Assembly (NCBI GenBank): GCA_963837755.1
Contig: CAWIOP010000003.1
Coordinates: 434,001-498,000, forward strand
Source: JADGHX01 sp963837755
Lineage (GTDB): Bacteria; Pseudomonadota; Gammaproteobacteria; Steroidobacterales; Steroidobacteraceae
Length of the DNA: 64,000 nt
Direction of reading: 5' to 3'
The position numbers and the translations under genes were made by a program. Below are positions 45,311 through 55,094 of the stretch, one piece after another; positions within the stretch are counted from its first letter, which is position 1, and each line of letters opens with the position of its first letter. The notes below the pieces were generated by a model, which saw only the letters and a program-made list of their open reading frames with translations, had not been told where the DNA came from and made no database searches.

Positions 45311-46878
45311 TTCGCGCGCTCCAGGCCGTCGAGCAGGCCCTGGCGCAACAGCGCCTCGAGTGTGAAGCGCACGCCGAAACCCGTGACTTCGGTGTTGATA
45401 TGGCCGAGGCCGTCGCTGCGCGTGGCAGAGGAGAGATCCACATGCGCCCAGGCGACGTTCTCGGGAACGAAGCGACTGAGGAACCTCGCGGCCAGAATGT
45501 GATCGCCCTTGCCATCCATCGTACATTGCACGACGTCGGCCACCTTGCTTTCGATGTCGCTGTCGAAATCCGCGTCGAACGGGAAATTCCACACGCGCTC
45601 GCCGCTGGCGCGGCCCGCTTCGACCAGTTTGCCGGCGAGCGCCGGCCGGTTCGTAAACACGCTGCTCATGCGCTCTGTCAGCGCGTAGACGCTGGCGCCC
45701 GTGAGCGTGGCGAAATCGATGATGAGCTTCGGGTGCGTGCGGCCGGCGAGCGCGAGCGTGTCTGCCAGCGCCATGCGGCCTTCCGCATCGGTGTGGACCA
45801 CTTGAATCGTGACGCCGTTCGCCGCGCGCACGATGTCCTGCGGCTTGTAGGCGCGGGGCCCGATGCGGTTCTCGGTGATGGCGAGCCAGGCATCGACCGC
45901 GATGGGCGCCTTCAACTCGGCGAGCGCCACCAGCGTTGACAACGCAACCGCGCTGCCCGACATGTCCGTGTGCATGTCGTGCATCGACTTGTGCGGCTTC
46001 AGGTTGACGCCACCCGTGTCGAAAATGATGCCTTTGCCCACGAGCGCGACATCCGGCGCCAGTGGCGCCCGCCGCGCCGCACGCCCGGACTTGCGGCGGG
46101 GCGGCCGGTAACGCAGGTGAACGATGCCGGCGCCCGGCTCTTCATTGGCCGCCGAAACCGCGAGAAACGCACCGGCACCGAGGCGGCGCAGGGCGCGCTC
46201 GTCGAGAAAGCGCATGGACAGCCGATTCTTGCGCGCCACTTCCGCGATCAGCCTTCGGTAGCTCTTCGCATCGAGCTTGTTGGGCGGCAGCGCGGTAAGC
46301 CAGCGCGTGAGGTTGTTGCCCCGGGCCGCTGCGGAGGCTTGGCGTATATCGACGTCATCCCCACCGATCAGCACGATTTCCCGCAACGGCCGGCGCGGCT
46401 CGCGCTTGGAACGGAACGCGGGCAAGGCAAACGCATGTGCAAACGCCGCCGCGAGCAGCGCTTCGACGCTGGCAGCGCCCGAGGCGTGGTCACCGGGAGC
46501 GGCCAGCGCAATGGTGTCCACAGCGCGGCCCGAGGCTTCCTTCAGCATGCGGCCCGCCAGCGCAAGGCGCTCAAACGGTGAGGCGTCCGCTTGCAGGTAG
46601 CCCAGCACGGCGAGGGTGTGGCGCGAGTTGGCGAGCGTCGTGGTGCGCACCGACCCCTTGCTCGGTTTGACGCGGGAATGCAGCTCTCGCCAGCGTTCCG
46701 GCTCTGGCAGGCCGCTACGCGCGTCCGCAAACACACGAGGTTGGGCAGTGTCCGCCACGATGACGAACATCGCGTCCCAGCGCCCCGCACGAGCGCTCGA
46801 AGCGCCGCGCGCGCGCGTGACTGCGGGGGCATCCGGCGAGGGCAGAAGTGACCCGGAAATTGCCAAAGGTTTGACCAT
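45307..46878 (-). CDS. Leucyl aminopeptidase family protein (M17)
   Basis: Two-metal cytosolic aminopeptidase. 523 residues. Metal ligands and catalytic residues: VGKGIIFDTGGVNLK (Lys, Asp), MHTDMSGSA (Asp), and VVHTDAEGRMALAD, the M17 signature with Asp and Glu and the catalytic Arg. The N-terminal domain is divergent from PepA. Divergent from aceE; 182 bp lies between the two starts. Confidence 0.92.
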   Translation of the reverse strand: MVKPLAISGSLLPSPDAPAVTRARGASSARAGRWDAMFVIVADTAQPRVFADARSGLPEPERWRELHSRVKPSKGSVRTTTLANSRHTLAVLGYLQADASPFERLALAGRMLKEASGRAVDTIALAAPGDHASGAASVEALLAAAFAHAFALPAFRSKREPRRPLREIVLIGGDDVDIRQASAAARGNNLTRWLTALPPNKLDAKSYRRLIAEVARKNRLSMRFLDERALRRLGAGAFLAVSAANEEPGAGIVHLRYRPPRRKSGRAARRAPLAPDVALVGKGIIFDTGGVNLKPHKSMHDMHTDMSGSAVALSTLVALAELKAPIAVDAWLAITENRIGPRAYKPQDIVRAANGVTIQVVHTDAEGRMALADTLALAGRTHPKLIIDFATLTGASVYALTERMSSVFTNRPALAGKLVEAGRASGERVWNFPFDADFDSDIESKVADVVQCTMDGKGDHILAARFLSRFVPENVAWAHVDLSSATRSDGLGHINTEVTGFGVRFTLEALLRQGLLDGLERAK

Positions 46879-47060
46879 ACGACGCGTGCTTCAGCGTGGG
46901 CAGGTTTGCTTGACCGGTGGGAGTGAAAACCGGATCATTGGCGCGCTTTTTTTGTGGCGCAATTTCGCTCGCAACGGCCGCGCATCCTAGCATACGAAGC
47001 GCGCACAACTTATCGCCGCGCTCCTTGCGCTGGCTGAACGGCGAGGCTCGACCCTACCGC

Positions 47061-49724
47061 ATGACCGACTCCCCCAAGCTCGAAGATCTCGACCCCGTAG
47101 AAACGCAGGAATGGCTGGAGTCGATCGACTCCGTGCTCAGAACGCATGGCGCGGAACGCGCGCATTTCCTGCTCGAACGCCTCATTGACCACACGCGTCG
47201 CTCGGGTGCCTACCTGCCGTTCAAGCCGAACACGGCTTACGTCAATTCCATCTCGCCGGGCCAGGAACGCGAATACCCTGGCAACCGCGCCATCGAGCGC
47301 CGGCTGGAGGCCATCCTGCGCTGGAACGCGCTGGCGATGGTGGTGCAGGCCAACCGCATCTCGTCGGAGTACGGCGGGCATCTCGCCAGCTACGCCTCCA
47401 GCGCCACGCTATATGAAGTGGGCTTCAACCACTTCTGGCGCGCGCCGTCGGACAAGCACCCCGGGGATATGGTGTTTTTCCAGGGGCACTCTTCCCCTGG
47501 CGTGTACAGCCGTGCCTATCTCGAAGGCCGGCTCACCGAAGATCACCTGAAACGCTTCCGGCAGGAAGTGGGCGGCGGGGGTCTCTCGTCTTATCCGCAC
47601 CCGTGGCTCATGCCGGACTTCTGGCAGTTCCCCACGGTGTCGATGGGCCTGGGTCCGATGATGGCGCTCTACCAGGCGCGCTTCATTCGCTACATGGAAA
47701 ACCGCGGGCTCGCCACTGCCTCAGATCGGAAAGTGTGGGCCTTCCTCGGCGACGGCGAGATGGACGAGCCGGAGTCGATGGGTGCGATCACCATGCCGGT
47801 GCGCGAGAAACTCGACAATCTCGTGTTCGTCGTCAACTGCAACCTGCAGCGTCTCGATGGGCCGGTGCGCGGCAACGGCAAGATCATCCAGGAGCTCGAA
47901 GCCGCCTTCCTCGGCGCGGGCTGGAACGTCATCAAGCTGCTCTGGGGCTCGCGCTGGGATCCGCTTCTCGCGAAAGACACCAAGGGCCAGCTCCGTCGCG
48001 TCATGGAAGAGTGCGTCGACGGCGAATACCAGAACTTCAAGGCGAAGGGCGGCGCGTACACGCGTGAGCACTTCTTCGGCAAGTTCGAAGATCTCAAGGC
48101 CATGGTTGCCAACATGTCCGATGATGAGATCTGGCGCCTCAACCGCGGCGGCCACGACGCGCGCAAGGTGTATGCGGCCTACTGGGCGGCGGCGAACCAC
48201 AAGGGCCAGCCCACCGTCATTCTCGCGAAGACCGTGAAGGGCTTCGGCCTCGGCAAGGGTGGCGAGGGCCAGATGGTTGCCCACCAGCAGAAGAAATTCT
48301 CCGAAGGCGATCTGCGCGCTTTCCGCGACCGCTTCAACATTCCCGTGGCGGATGCAGACCTCGACCGCCTGCCGTTCTACAAGCCGGCGGAAGACAGCGA
48401 GGAAGCCAAGTACATGCGCGAGCGGCGCATTACGCTGGGCGGCTCGCTGCCCATTCGCCAGAAGACGGCGCCGGCGCTTGCAGTGCCGGCGCTCGAAGCG
48501 TTCGGCGCCATGCTCGAAGGCACGGGCGATCGCGAGATCTCCACCACGATGGCCTTCGTGCGCATCCTCACGGTGTTGTTGAAGGACAAGAACATCGGCA
48601 GGAACATCGTGCCGATCGTGCCCGACGAAGCGCGCACGTTCGGCATGGAAGGCCTGTTTCGCCAGATCGGCATCTACTCGGCGGTGGGGCAGCTCTACAC
48701 CCCGCAGGATGCCGAGACCCTCATGCCCTACAAGGAAGACAAAAAGGGCCAGATGCTGGAAGAGGGCATCAACGAAGCCGGCGCCCTGTGCTCGTGGATC
48801 GCGGCCGGCACGGCCTACTCGAACCACAACACGAACATGGTGCCCTTCTACATCTACTACTCCATGTTCGGCTTCCAGCGCGTGGGCGACTTCATCTGGG
48901 CCGCGGGCGACATCCAGGCGCGGGGCTTTCTCATGGGCGGCACCGCCGGCCGCACCACGCTTGCGGGCGAAGGCCTGCAGCACCAGGACGGCCACAGCCT
49001 CCTGAATGCGAGCACCATCCCGAACTGCGTGGCATACGACCCCACATATGCTTACGAGCTCGCCGTCATCATTCACGACGGCATGCGTCGCATGTATGTG
49101 GAGCAGGAGAACATCTTCTATTACATCACCGTGATGAACGAGAACTACGTCCAGCCGGCGATGCCGCAGGGCGTGGAAGCGGGCATCCTGAAGGGCGCAT
49201 ATCTGCTGCAGATGGGTGGCCGCGGCAAGGTGCGCGCCACGCTCGCCGGCTCCGGCACCATCCTGCGCGAATGCATCGCGGCCGCGGCGTTGCTCGAGAA
49301 GGATTACGGCGTTCCCACCGACGTGTTCTCGGTCACCAGCTTCAACGAGCTGCGCCGGGAAGCGCTCGCGGTGGAGCGCTTCAACCTTCTGCATCCGGGT
49401 GAGACGCAGCGCGTGCCTCATGTGCAGCAGCTCTTCAAGGATCGCGACGGCCCGGTCGTCGCCGCCACGGACTACATGCGCACCGTTGCGGACCAGATCC
49501 GCCAGTGGGTCGGCGGCCGCTACGTCACGCTCGGCACCGACGGCTACGGCCGTTCGGATTCGCGCGCCCAGCTGCGCAAGCACTTCGAGGTCGATCGCAA
49601 TCACATTGCGATCGCCGCGTTGCGTGCCCTTTCGGACGAGGGCAAGGTCGACAAGGCGACGCTCGCGAAGGCGATGAAGAACCTGGCCATCGACCCGACC
49701 AAGCCCGACCCCTGGAAGATCTGA
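47061..49724 (+). CDS. aceE: Pyruvate dehydrogenase E1 component (homodimeric)
   Basis: Decarboxylates pyruvate and transfers the acetyl group to E2 lipoate using thiamine diphosphate. 887 residues, as in E. coli. The ThDP motif runs from GDGEMDEPES to VVNCNLQRLDGPV; HLASYASSATLYEVGFNHFW and NAGALCSWIAAGTAY are family hallmarks. The ATG at 47061 gives MTDSPKLEDLDPVET; the frame continues upstream, but the extra part is not E1-like. First gene of aceE-aceF-lpd, 64 bp before aceF. Confidence 0.97.
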   Translation: MTDSPKLEDLDPVETQEWLESIDSVLRTHGAERAHFLLERLIDHTRRSGAYLPFKPNTAYVNSISPGQEREYPGNRAIERRLEAILRWNALAMVVQANRISSEYGGHLASYASSATLYEVGFNHFWRAPSDKHPGDMVFFQGHSSPGVYSRAYLEGRLTEDHLKRFRQEVGGGGLSSYPHPWLMPDFWQFPTVSMGLGPMMALYQARFIRYMENRGLATASDRKVWAFLGDGEMDEPESMGAITMPVREKLDNLVFVVNCNLQRLDGPVRGNGKIIQELEAAFLGAGWNVIKLLWGSRWDPLLAKDTKGQLRRVMEECVDGEYQNFKAKGGAYTREHFFGKFEDLKAMVANMSDDEIWRLNRGGHDARKVYAAYWAAANHKGQPTVILAKTVKGFGLGKGGEGQMVAHQQKKFSEGDLRAFRDRFNIPVADADLDRLPFYKPAEDSEEAKYMRERRITLGGSLPIRQKTAPALAVPALEAFGAMLEGTGDREISTTMAFVRILTVLLKDKNIGRNIVPIVPDEARTFGMEGLFRQIGIYSAVGQLYTPQDAETLMPYKEDKKGQMLEEGINEAGALCSWIAAGTAYSNHNTNMVPFYIYYSMFGFQRVGDFIWAAGDIQARGFLMGGTAGRTTLAGEGLQHQDGHSLLNASTIPNCVAYDPTYAYELAVIIHDGMRRMYVEQENIFYYITVMNENYVQPAMPQGVEAGILKGAYLLQMGGRGKVRATLAGSGTILRECIAAAALLEKDYGVPTDVFSVTSFNELRREALAVERFNLLHPGETQRVPHVQQLFKDRDGPVVAATDYMRTVADQIRQWVGGRYVTLGTDGYGRSDSRAQLRKHFEVDRNHIAIAALRALSDEGKVDKATLAKAMKNLAIDPTKPDPWKI

Positions 49725-49788
49725 TCCAGGCGTGTTACGGACCTCAAGCCTCTTACCGACCCAGTCTCTTACTGATTAGGATCCTGCC

Positions 49789-51216
49789 ATGGCCCGCCTG
49801 ATCGACGTTCGCGTGCCCGATATGGGCAGCTTCAGCGAAGTCGCGGTCATCGATGTGCTCGTGAAGCCCGGTGACCCGATCGAGCGCGAAGCGTCGCTCA
49901 TCACGCTCGAAACCGAGAAAGCCACCATGGACGTCCCTTCGGACGTCAGTGGCGTCATTGAGAAAGTCCACGTCAAGAAGGGCGGCAAGGTGTCCCCCGG
50001 CGACGTGGTGGCCACGGTTCGCGCCGAAGGCGAAGGTGATGGGGTGGATGGGAAGGCGGCCGCGCCTGCAGCCGCTGCCGCGCCCGCCGGCGCCTGCGCG
50101 GCGCCAGCGCCTGCGAAGGCCGCCGCTCCTGCTCCCGCGGCGGCTGCGCCGGCACCTGCCGCTGCGCCTGCCGCTGCCACGAAGCCGGCCGCTGCTCCGG
50201 CCTCAACCGGCAACGGTGCCAGCGCCCCGGCGCCCGGGCCCATTCCGGGGGGGCGCACGGATCTCGCGCCGATCAACGAGCCCGGCTTCTCGCATGCTCA
50301 CGCGGGCCCGTCCGTTCGCCGCTTCGCTCGCGAGCTGGGAGTGGATCTTTCGCTCCTCAGCGGCACCGGTTTCAAGAGCCGCATCACGCATGATGACGTG
50401 AAGGCCTTCGTGAAGAAGGCGCTCACCACTGGAGCTCCCGCCGCCGCCGGCGCGGCGGCGAAAGGTGGCACGGGTCTTCCGGCCATTGCGGCGGTGGACT
50501 TCGCCAAGTTCGGCCCCGTCGAGACCAGGCCGCTCTCGCGCATCCAGAAGATCTCCGGCCCGCGCCTGCATGCGAGCTGGGTGAACATCCCGCACGTCAC
50601 GCAATTCGACGAAGCGGACATCACCGATCTCGAAGACGCGCGCACCAAGCTCAAGCAGAACGCGCTGAGCGAAGGCATCAAGCTCACGCCGCTCGCGTTC
50701 ATCGTGCGCGCGTGCGCGAAGGCGCTGCAGGAGTTCCCGCTCTTCAACGCGTCGCTCGACGCCACGGGCGCGAACCTCGTGCTGAAGAAATACGTGAACA
50801 TCGGCTTCGCCGCCGACACGCCGAATGGCCTCGTGGTGCCCGTCATCCACAACGCCGCGAAGATGGACATCTACGAGATCGCGCGCCAGCTCGCCGAGCT
50901 GTCGGAGAAGGCCCGCGCCGGCAAGCTCAACGCGAGCGAGATGCAGGGCGGCTGCTTCACCATCTCGAGCCTCGGCGGCATCGGTGGCACGGCATTCACC
51001 CCCATCATCAACGCGCCGGAGGTTGCGATCCTCGGCGTGTCGAAGTCGGGCATGAAACCCGTCTACAAGGATGGCGCGTTCGTTCCGCGCCTCACGCTGC
51101 CGCTGTCGCTGTCGTATGACCACCGGGTCATCGACGGCGCCATGGCCGTGCGCTTCACCACCTATCTCGCAGGGCTCCTCGGCGATCCGCGCCAGCTCAC
51201 GGAGGCCGTGCCTTGA
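49789..51216 (+). CDS. aceF: Dihydrolipoyl acetyltransferase (PDH E2), one lipoyl domain
   Basis: Core of the pyruvate dehydrogenase complex. 475 residues: one lipoyl domain with ETEKATMD (Lys44 lipoylated), a long Ala/Pro linker (about residues 86-145), the E1/E3-binding domain (GPSVRRFARELGVDL), a second linker and the catalytic domain ending DHRVIDGAMAVRF with the catalytic His. E. coli E2 has three lipoyl domains; this form has one. The stop overlaps the lpd start. Confidence 0.96.
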   Translation: MARLIDVRVPDMGSFSEVAVIDVLVKPGDPIEREASLITLETEKATMDVPSDVSGVIEKVHVKKGGKVSPGDVVATVRAEGEGDGVDGKAAAPAAAAAPAGACAAPAPAKAAAPAPAAAAPAPAAAPAAATKPAAAPASTGNGASAPAPGPIPGGRTDLAPINEPGFSHAHAGPSVRRFARELGVDLSLLSGTGFKSRITHDDVKAFVKKALTTGAPAAAGAAAKGGTGLPAIAAVDFAKFGPVETRPLSRIQKISGPRLHASWVNIPHVTQFDEADITDLEDARTKLKQNALSEGIKLTPLAFIVRACAKALQEFPLFNASLDATGANLVLKKYVNIGFAADTPNGLVVPVIHNAAKMDIYEIARQLAELSEKARAGKLNASEMQGGCFTISSLGGIGGTAFTPIINAPEVAILGVSKSGMKPVYKDGAFVPRLTLPLSLSYDHRVIDGAMAVRFTTYLAGLLGDPRQLTEAVP

Positions 51217-53150
51217 GCCGCATCGACATCGTCGTTCCCGACCTCGGGGGCTTCGATGAAGTCCCGATCATCGACGTGCTGGTGAAGCCGGGCGATGTCG
51301 TCGAAGTGGATACCCCCCTCGTCACGCTCGAGACCGACAAGGCGTCGATGGATGTTCCGTCCACGGCCGCCGGCAAAGTGGTCGAAGTGCCGGTGAAGCG
51401 CGGGGACAAGATTTCCAGAGGCTCCGTGATCGCGCGCCTGGACGCCGACGGCGCAGGCGCCACGGTCGCGCCGGCCGGTTCGGCGGCGCGTGCGCCTGCA
51501 CGGCCGGAAAGCAGCGGCGACACGGTGCGCATGCCCGCGCCCGACATGTCGGCCAGGGCGAGAGCCGATGCCGCAAAGAGCGCAGGCGCGCCCGCGGTGG
51601 TCGAGGTGCCGAAAGCGGCTGCCGCTGGCGCACCCGCTGCGGCCAGCGCGTCCGCGCCTGCTGAGGCGAAAGCGCCTGCCAAAGCCGGTGCGCCCGGCGC
51701 AATTCAAGCGCAGCCCGCCGCGCCCGCCAAGGTCGAAGGCGCAGACCGCAAGACTCAGCTGCTCGTGCTCGGCGCCGGCCCCGGCGGTTACACCGCCGCG
51801 TTCCGCGCAGCCGATCTGGGCATGCAGGTCACGCTCGTGGAGCGCTGGGCCAGCCTCGGTGGCGTGTGCCTCAACGTCGGCTGCATTCCTTCGAAGGCCC
51901 TGCTGCACGCCGCGAAGGTCATCGAGGAAGCTGGCTCGATGGCCGCGCACGGTGTCACCTTCGGCAAGCCCACGGTCGATCTGGACAAGCTGCGCAACTG
52001 GAAGATGAGCGTCGTCAAGAAGCTCACCGGCGGCCTCAAGATGCTGGCCAGGCAGCGCAAGGTCGAAGTCGTCACGGGCACGGGCAAATTCGTGAGCCCG
52101 AACGTCGTCGAGGTGAAGGGCGACAACGGCAAGGCGGAGCGCATTGCGTTCGACCAATGCATCATCGCCGCCGGCTCGGAAGCCGTGAAGCTGCCGAACG
52201 TGCCGGATGATCCGCGCATCATGGACTCCACTGGCGCGCTCGAGTTGCCGCACAACGTGGGGCGCATGCTCGTCGTCGGCGGCGGCATCATCGGCCTGGA
52301 GATGGCGTGCGTGTACGAGTCGCTGGGCACCAAGGTGAGCGTCGTTGAGCTCACCCCCGGCCTCATGCCCGGTGCGGACGCAGACCTCGTGAAACCGCTG
52401 GAGAAGCGCCTGCGGGCCCGCTACGAAGCGGTCATGGTGGGCACCAGGGTCACGAAGGTGGAGGCCCTGAAAGAAGGCATCCGCGTCACGTTCGAAGGCG
52501 CGAAGGCCGTCGAGCCGCAGGTGTACGACCGCGTGCTCGTCGCCGTGGGCCGCTCGCCGAACGGCAAGGCCATTGGCGCGGAAGCGGCGGGCGTCACCGT
52601 GACAGATCGCGGCTTCATCCCCGCAGACAAGCAGCTGCGCACGAATGTGCCGCACATCTTCGCCATCGGCGACATCATCGGCCAGCCCATGCTCGCGCAC
52701 AAAGCCATGCACGAGGCGAAGGTGGCCGCGGAAGTGGCGGCCGGCCAGAAGCGCTCGTTCGACGTGCGTGCGATTCCTTCCGTGGCGTACACCGACCCGG
52801 AAGTGGCCTGGGCCGGTCTCACCGAGACCGAGGCGCAGGCGAAGAACATTCCGTACAGGAAGGGCGCGTTCCCCTGGGTGGCGAGTGGTCGCTCGCTATC
52901 GCTGGGCCGCGATGAAGGCTTCACCAAGGTGCTGTTCGATCCCGAGTCGCATCGCGTGCTCGGCGCCGGCATCGTCGGCCCGAATGCCGGGGAGCTGATC
53001 GCCGAGCTGGTGCTGGCCATCGAGATGGGCGCGGACGCCGCGGACATCGGTCTCACCATCCACCCGCATCCGACGCTGTCGGAGACGGTGGGGCTTGCGG
53101 CCGAGGCGTTCGAAGGCACGCTCACGGACCTCTACATTCCGAAGCGCTGA
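51213..53150 (+). CDS. lpd: Dihydrolipoamide dehydrogenase with N-terminal lipoyl domain (PDH E3)
   Basis: Reoxidises dihydrolipoamide, passing electrons to NAD. 645 residues: an N-terminal lipoyl domain with ETDKASMD (Lys43), an Ala/Pro-rich linker, then the flavoprotein: FAD motif LVLGAGPGGYTAAF, redox pair GGVCLNVGCIPSKALL, NAD motif VVGGGIIGLEMACVYESLG, and HPHPTLSET with the catalytic His and Glu. Starts at TTG in the TTGA overlap with aceF, an unusual start fixed by that overlap and by the MSRIDIVVPDLG lipoyl beginning. Confidence 0.95.
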   Translation: MSRIDIVVPDLGGFDEVPIIDVLVKPGDVVEVDTPLVTLETDKASMDVPSTAAGKVVEVPVKRGDKISRGSVIARLDADGAGATVAPAGSAARAPARPESSGDTVRMPAPDMSARARADAAKSAGAPAVVEVPKAAAAGAPAAASASAPAEAKAPAKAGAPGAIQAQPAAPAKVEGADRKTQLLVLGAGPGGYTAAFRAADLGMQVTLVERWASLGGVCLNVGCIPSKALLHAAKVIEEAGSMAAHGVTFGKPTVDLDKLRNWKMSVVKKLTGGLKMLARQRKVEVVTGTGKFVSPNVVEVKGDNGKAERIAFDQCIIAAGSEAVKLPNVPDDPRIMDSTGALELPHNVGRMLVVGGGIIGLEMACVYESLGTKVSVVELTPGLMPGADADLVKPLEKRLRARYEAVMVGTRVTKVEALKEGIRVTFEGAKAVEPQVYDRVLVAVGRSPNGKAIGAEAAGVTVTDRGFIPADKQLRTNVPHIFAIGDIIGQPMLAHKAMHEAKVAAEVAAGQKRSFDVRAIPSVAYTDPEVAWAGLTETEAQAKNIPYRKGAFPWVASGRSLSLGRDEGFTKVLFDPESHRVLGAGIVGPNAGELIAELVLAIEMGADAADIGLTIHPHPTLSETVGLAAEAFEGTLTDLYIPKR

Positions 53151-53317
53151 GGCGCTCCGGCGCGGCCCGCGGCCAGCGCGATTCAAGGGAAAGTCTCGGG
53201 CGGGCTGAAGGAGTGGGTGGGCACTGCCGTGGCGCTGGTCGTGGCGCGCGTCACTGGCTCGATAATGTGGCCGATCTTTGCAGGTACGGCCGCTGCGTGG
53301 GTGGTTTGGGCTGCGGT

Positions 53318-53755
53318 TTAGCGGCCGAGTAATTTCAACCGCTCCAGATACACCTGCTCGTCGGGCATGCTGTTGTTTCGCTGGGCTTCCCACAGTGTTT
53401 CCGCGAGTGGTTCGAGCATTGCGTGCTCGGCCGAATGCGCGCTGCCGAGTTTCGCGGTGAGATTTCGATGCACTTCCGCGATGCCTGCCGGCCGATCCGT
53501 CGCCACCTGCTCACGCAGGGCGAGATGCAGGCCCATGTGCAGGAACGGGTTCTGGCGGCCGCTTTCAGGGGTGAACTCCGCGGCAATCGCGGCGTCCCCC
53601 GCTTCGATCCACTGCAGGTATTCCGGATGTTCGGCGATGACGGCGGCAAGCTGCGCTTCGAGCGGCTCCAGCGGCACTTTCGCGCTGAATTTGCGCCAGG
53701 CCTCCAGATACATGCGGCGCAGCTGCTCCCGGGATTGTCCGGCGAATATGGCCAT
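53318..53755 (-). CDS. DUF1841 protein
   Basis: 145 residues matching the DUF1841 pattern: FAGQSREQLRRMYLEAWRK, ENPFLH-type motif as RQNPFLHMGLHLALREQ, and YLERLKLLGR at the end. Function unknown; it commonly sits beside nth. It follows nth by 12 bp on the same strand. The 53151-53317 gap before it contains only a short hydrophobic open frame without a start codon. Confidence 0.85.
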   Translation of the reverse strand: MAIFAGQSREQLRRMYLEAWRKFSAKVPLEPLEAQLAAVIAEHPEYLQWIEAGDAAIAAEFTPESGRQNPFLHMGLHLALREQVATDRPAGIAEVHRNLTAKLGSAHSAEHAMLEPLAETLWEAQRNNSMPDEQVYLERLKLLGR

Positions 53756-53767
53756 GAGTGCGTTTCG

Positions 53768-54526
53768 TCAGCGAGCGCGCGAACGCGTTGACGCGCGAGC
53801 GCCAGTTGCATGGGCGGCAACCACGGGCTTGCGGCCGGCGCGGGACGCAGCCTTGGCGCGAACGACGGGTGCGTCGGACTTCGGCAAATCGCGCGGCGGC
53901 GTTTTCAGCGGGTACTCGCAGAGGTCCGCGATGATGCATTTCGGGCACGCTGGCAAGCGTGCCACGCACACGTAGCGCCCATGCAGTAGCAGCCAGTGAT
54001 GCGCGTTCTTCTTGTAGGCGGCCGGTGTCACTTCGTTCAGCTCATCTTCCACGAGCCGCGGGTTCTTGCCCGTCGCGATGCCGGTTCGGTTCGCCACCCG
54101 GAAGATGTGCGTGTCGACGGCGATGGTCGTGTGCCCGAACACCATGTTCAGGATCACGTTGGCGGTCTTGCGGCCGACGCCGGGCAATGCCTCGAGTGCG
54201 GCGCGGTCATTGGGCACTTCGCCGCCGTGCAGGTCGATGAGGCGGCGGCACAGCTCGATGAGGTTCTTCGTCTTCGCGTTGTAGAGGCCGACGGTTTTCA
54301 GATACGGCTTCAGGCCGTCTTCGCCGAGCGCGAGGATCTTCGCCGGCGTGTCGGCGATGGGAAACAGCTTGCGGGTGGCGCTATTCACGCTCTTGTCCGT
54401 GGTGTGCGCGGACAGCATCACGGCCACCAGCAGCTCGAACGGCGTCGAGTGCTCCAGCTCCGTGGTCGGGCTCGGGTTCGCGGCCTGCAGGCGGCGGTAG
54501 ATCGCTCGGATACGCGCTGGGTTCAT
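53768..54526 (-). CDS. nth: Endonuclease III
   Basis: DNA glycosylase/AP lyase for oxidised pyrimidines. Helix-hairpin-helix LPGVGRKTANVILN with the catalytic Lys, VDTHIFRVANR with the catalytic Asp, and the [4Fe-4S] cysteines C-x6-C-x2-C-x5-C in CVARLPACPKCIIADLC. 252 residues because of an Arg/Ala-rich C-terminal tail of about 40 residues beyond the usual 211. The start MNPARIRAIYRRL is chosen over an ATG 17 codons upstream. Confidence 0.95.
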   Translation of the reverse strand: MNPARIRAIYRRLQAANPSPTTELEHSTPFELLVAVMLSAHTTDKSVNSATRKLFPIADTPAKILALGEDGLKPYLKTVGLYNAKTKNLIELCRRLIDLHGGEVPNDRAALEALPGVGRKTANVILNMVFGHTTIAVDTHIFRVANRTGIATGKNPRLVEDELNEVTPAAYKKNAHHWLLLHGRYVCVARLPACPKCIIADLCEYPLKTPPRDLPKSDAPVVRAKAASRAGRKPVVAAHATGARASTRSRAR

Positions 54527-54539
54527 GAAGGCGCGCCGG

Positions 54540-55094
54540 TCAACCGTTGGCGCCGCGGGCGGCCTGCTTCCGCTCATTCAGCAGATCCGCGCTGATTCGC
54601 GCGCGGCGCGCCACTCTCGAATCGTGTGCCTCGAACCGCTCGCGGCTGGCGTGCGCCGTGGGTGCCGCGTATTCCCGCGCGAGCGCGGTTCGGGGAAGCA
54701 TCACGATGCAATCGACGGGGCAGGGCGCTATGCAGAGCTCGCAGCCCGTGCACAGCTCCGCCACGACAGTGTGCATCTGCCGGCGCATGCCAATAATGGC
54801 GTCTACCGGACATGGCGGCAGGCACTTGGCGCAGCCGATGCAGCGTTCCTCGTCAATTTGCGCGACCCGCGTTGGCCCTTCCACGCCGTTCGCCGGATTG
54901 AGCGGGAGCACGGGGCGGCCGAGCAGTGCCGCCAGCGCATCGATGGTCTGCGCGCCGCCCGGCGGGCACTGGTTGATCTGCGCCTCACCGCGCGCGATGG
55001 CGTCTGCGTACGGCTTGCAGCCGTTGTATCCGCAACGCGTGCATTGCGTTTGCGGCAGCAGGGCATCGATGGCGTTGGCGGAGCTCCGGGTCAC
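54540..55094 (-). CDS. rsxB: RnfB/RsxB-like ferredoxin subunit
   Basis: 184 residues: an N-terminal Fe-S domain with CTRCGYNGCKPYADAIA, then two 4Fe-4S ferredoxin motifs (CIGCAKCLPPCPVDAI and CTGCELCIAPCPVDCI). The N-terminal membrane anchor of Rnf/Rsx B subunits is missing and no other rnf/rsx gene is near. It may serve as a stand-alone electron carrier, possibly to nearby endonuclease III or another Fe-S protein; this is a guess. GTG start overlapping the metG stop; 13 bp before nth. Confidence 0.82.
   Translation of the reverse strand: MTRSSANAIDALLPQTQCTRCGYNGCKPYADAIARGEAQINQCPPGGAQTIDALAALLGRPVLPLNPANGVEGPTRVAQIDEERCIGCAKCLPPCPVDAIIGMRRQMHTVVAELCTGCELCIAPCPVDCIVMLPRTALAREYAAPTAHASRERFEAHDSRVARRARISADLLNERKQAARGANG

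Noticed and set aside
47721..49604. A 627-codon minus-strand frame
   Set aside because: Antisense to aceE.
53189..53317. Small hydrophobic protein after lpd
   Set aside because: The frame follows the lpd stop directly, has no ATG and no ribosome-binding site; possibly the tail of a lost gene.
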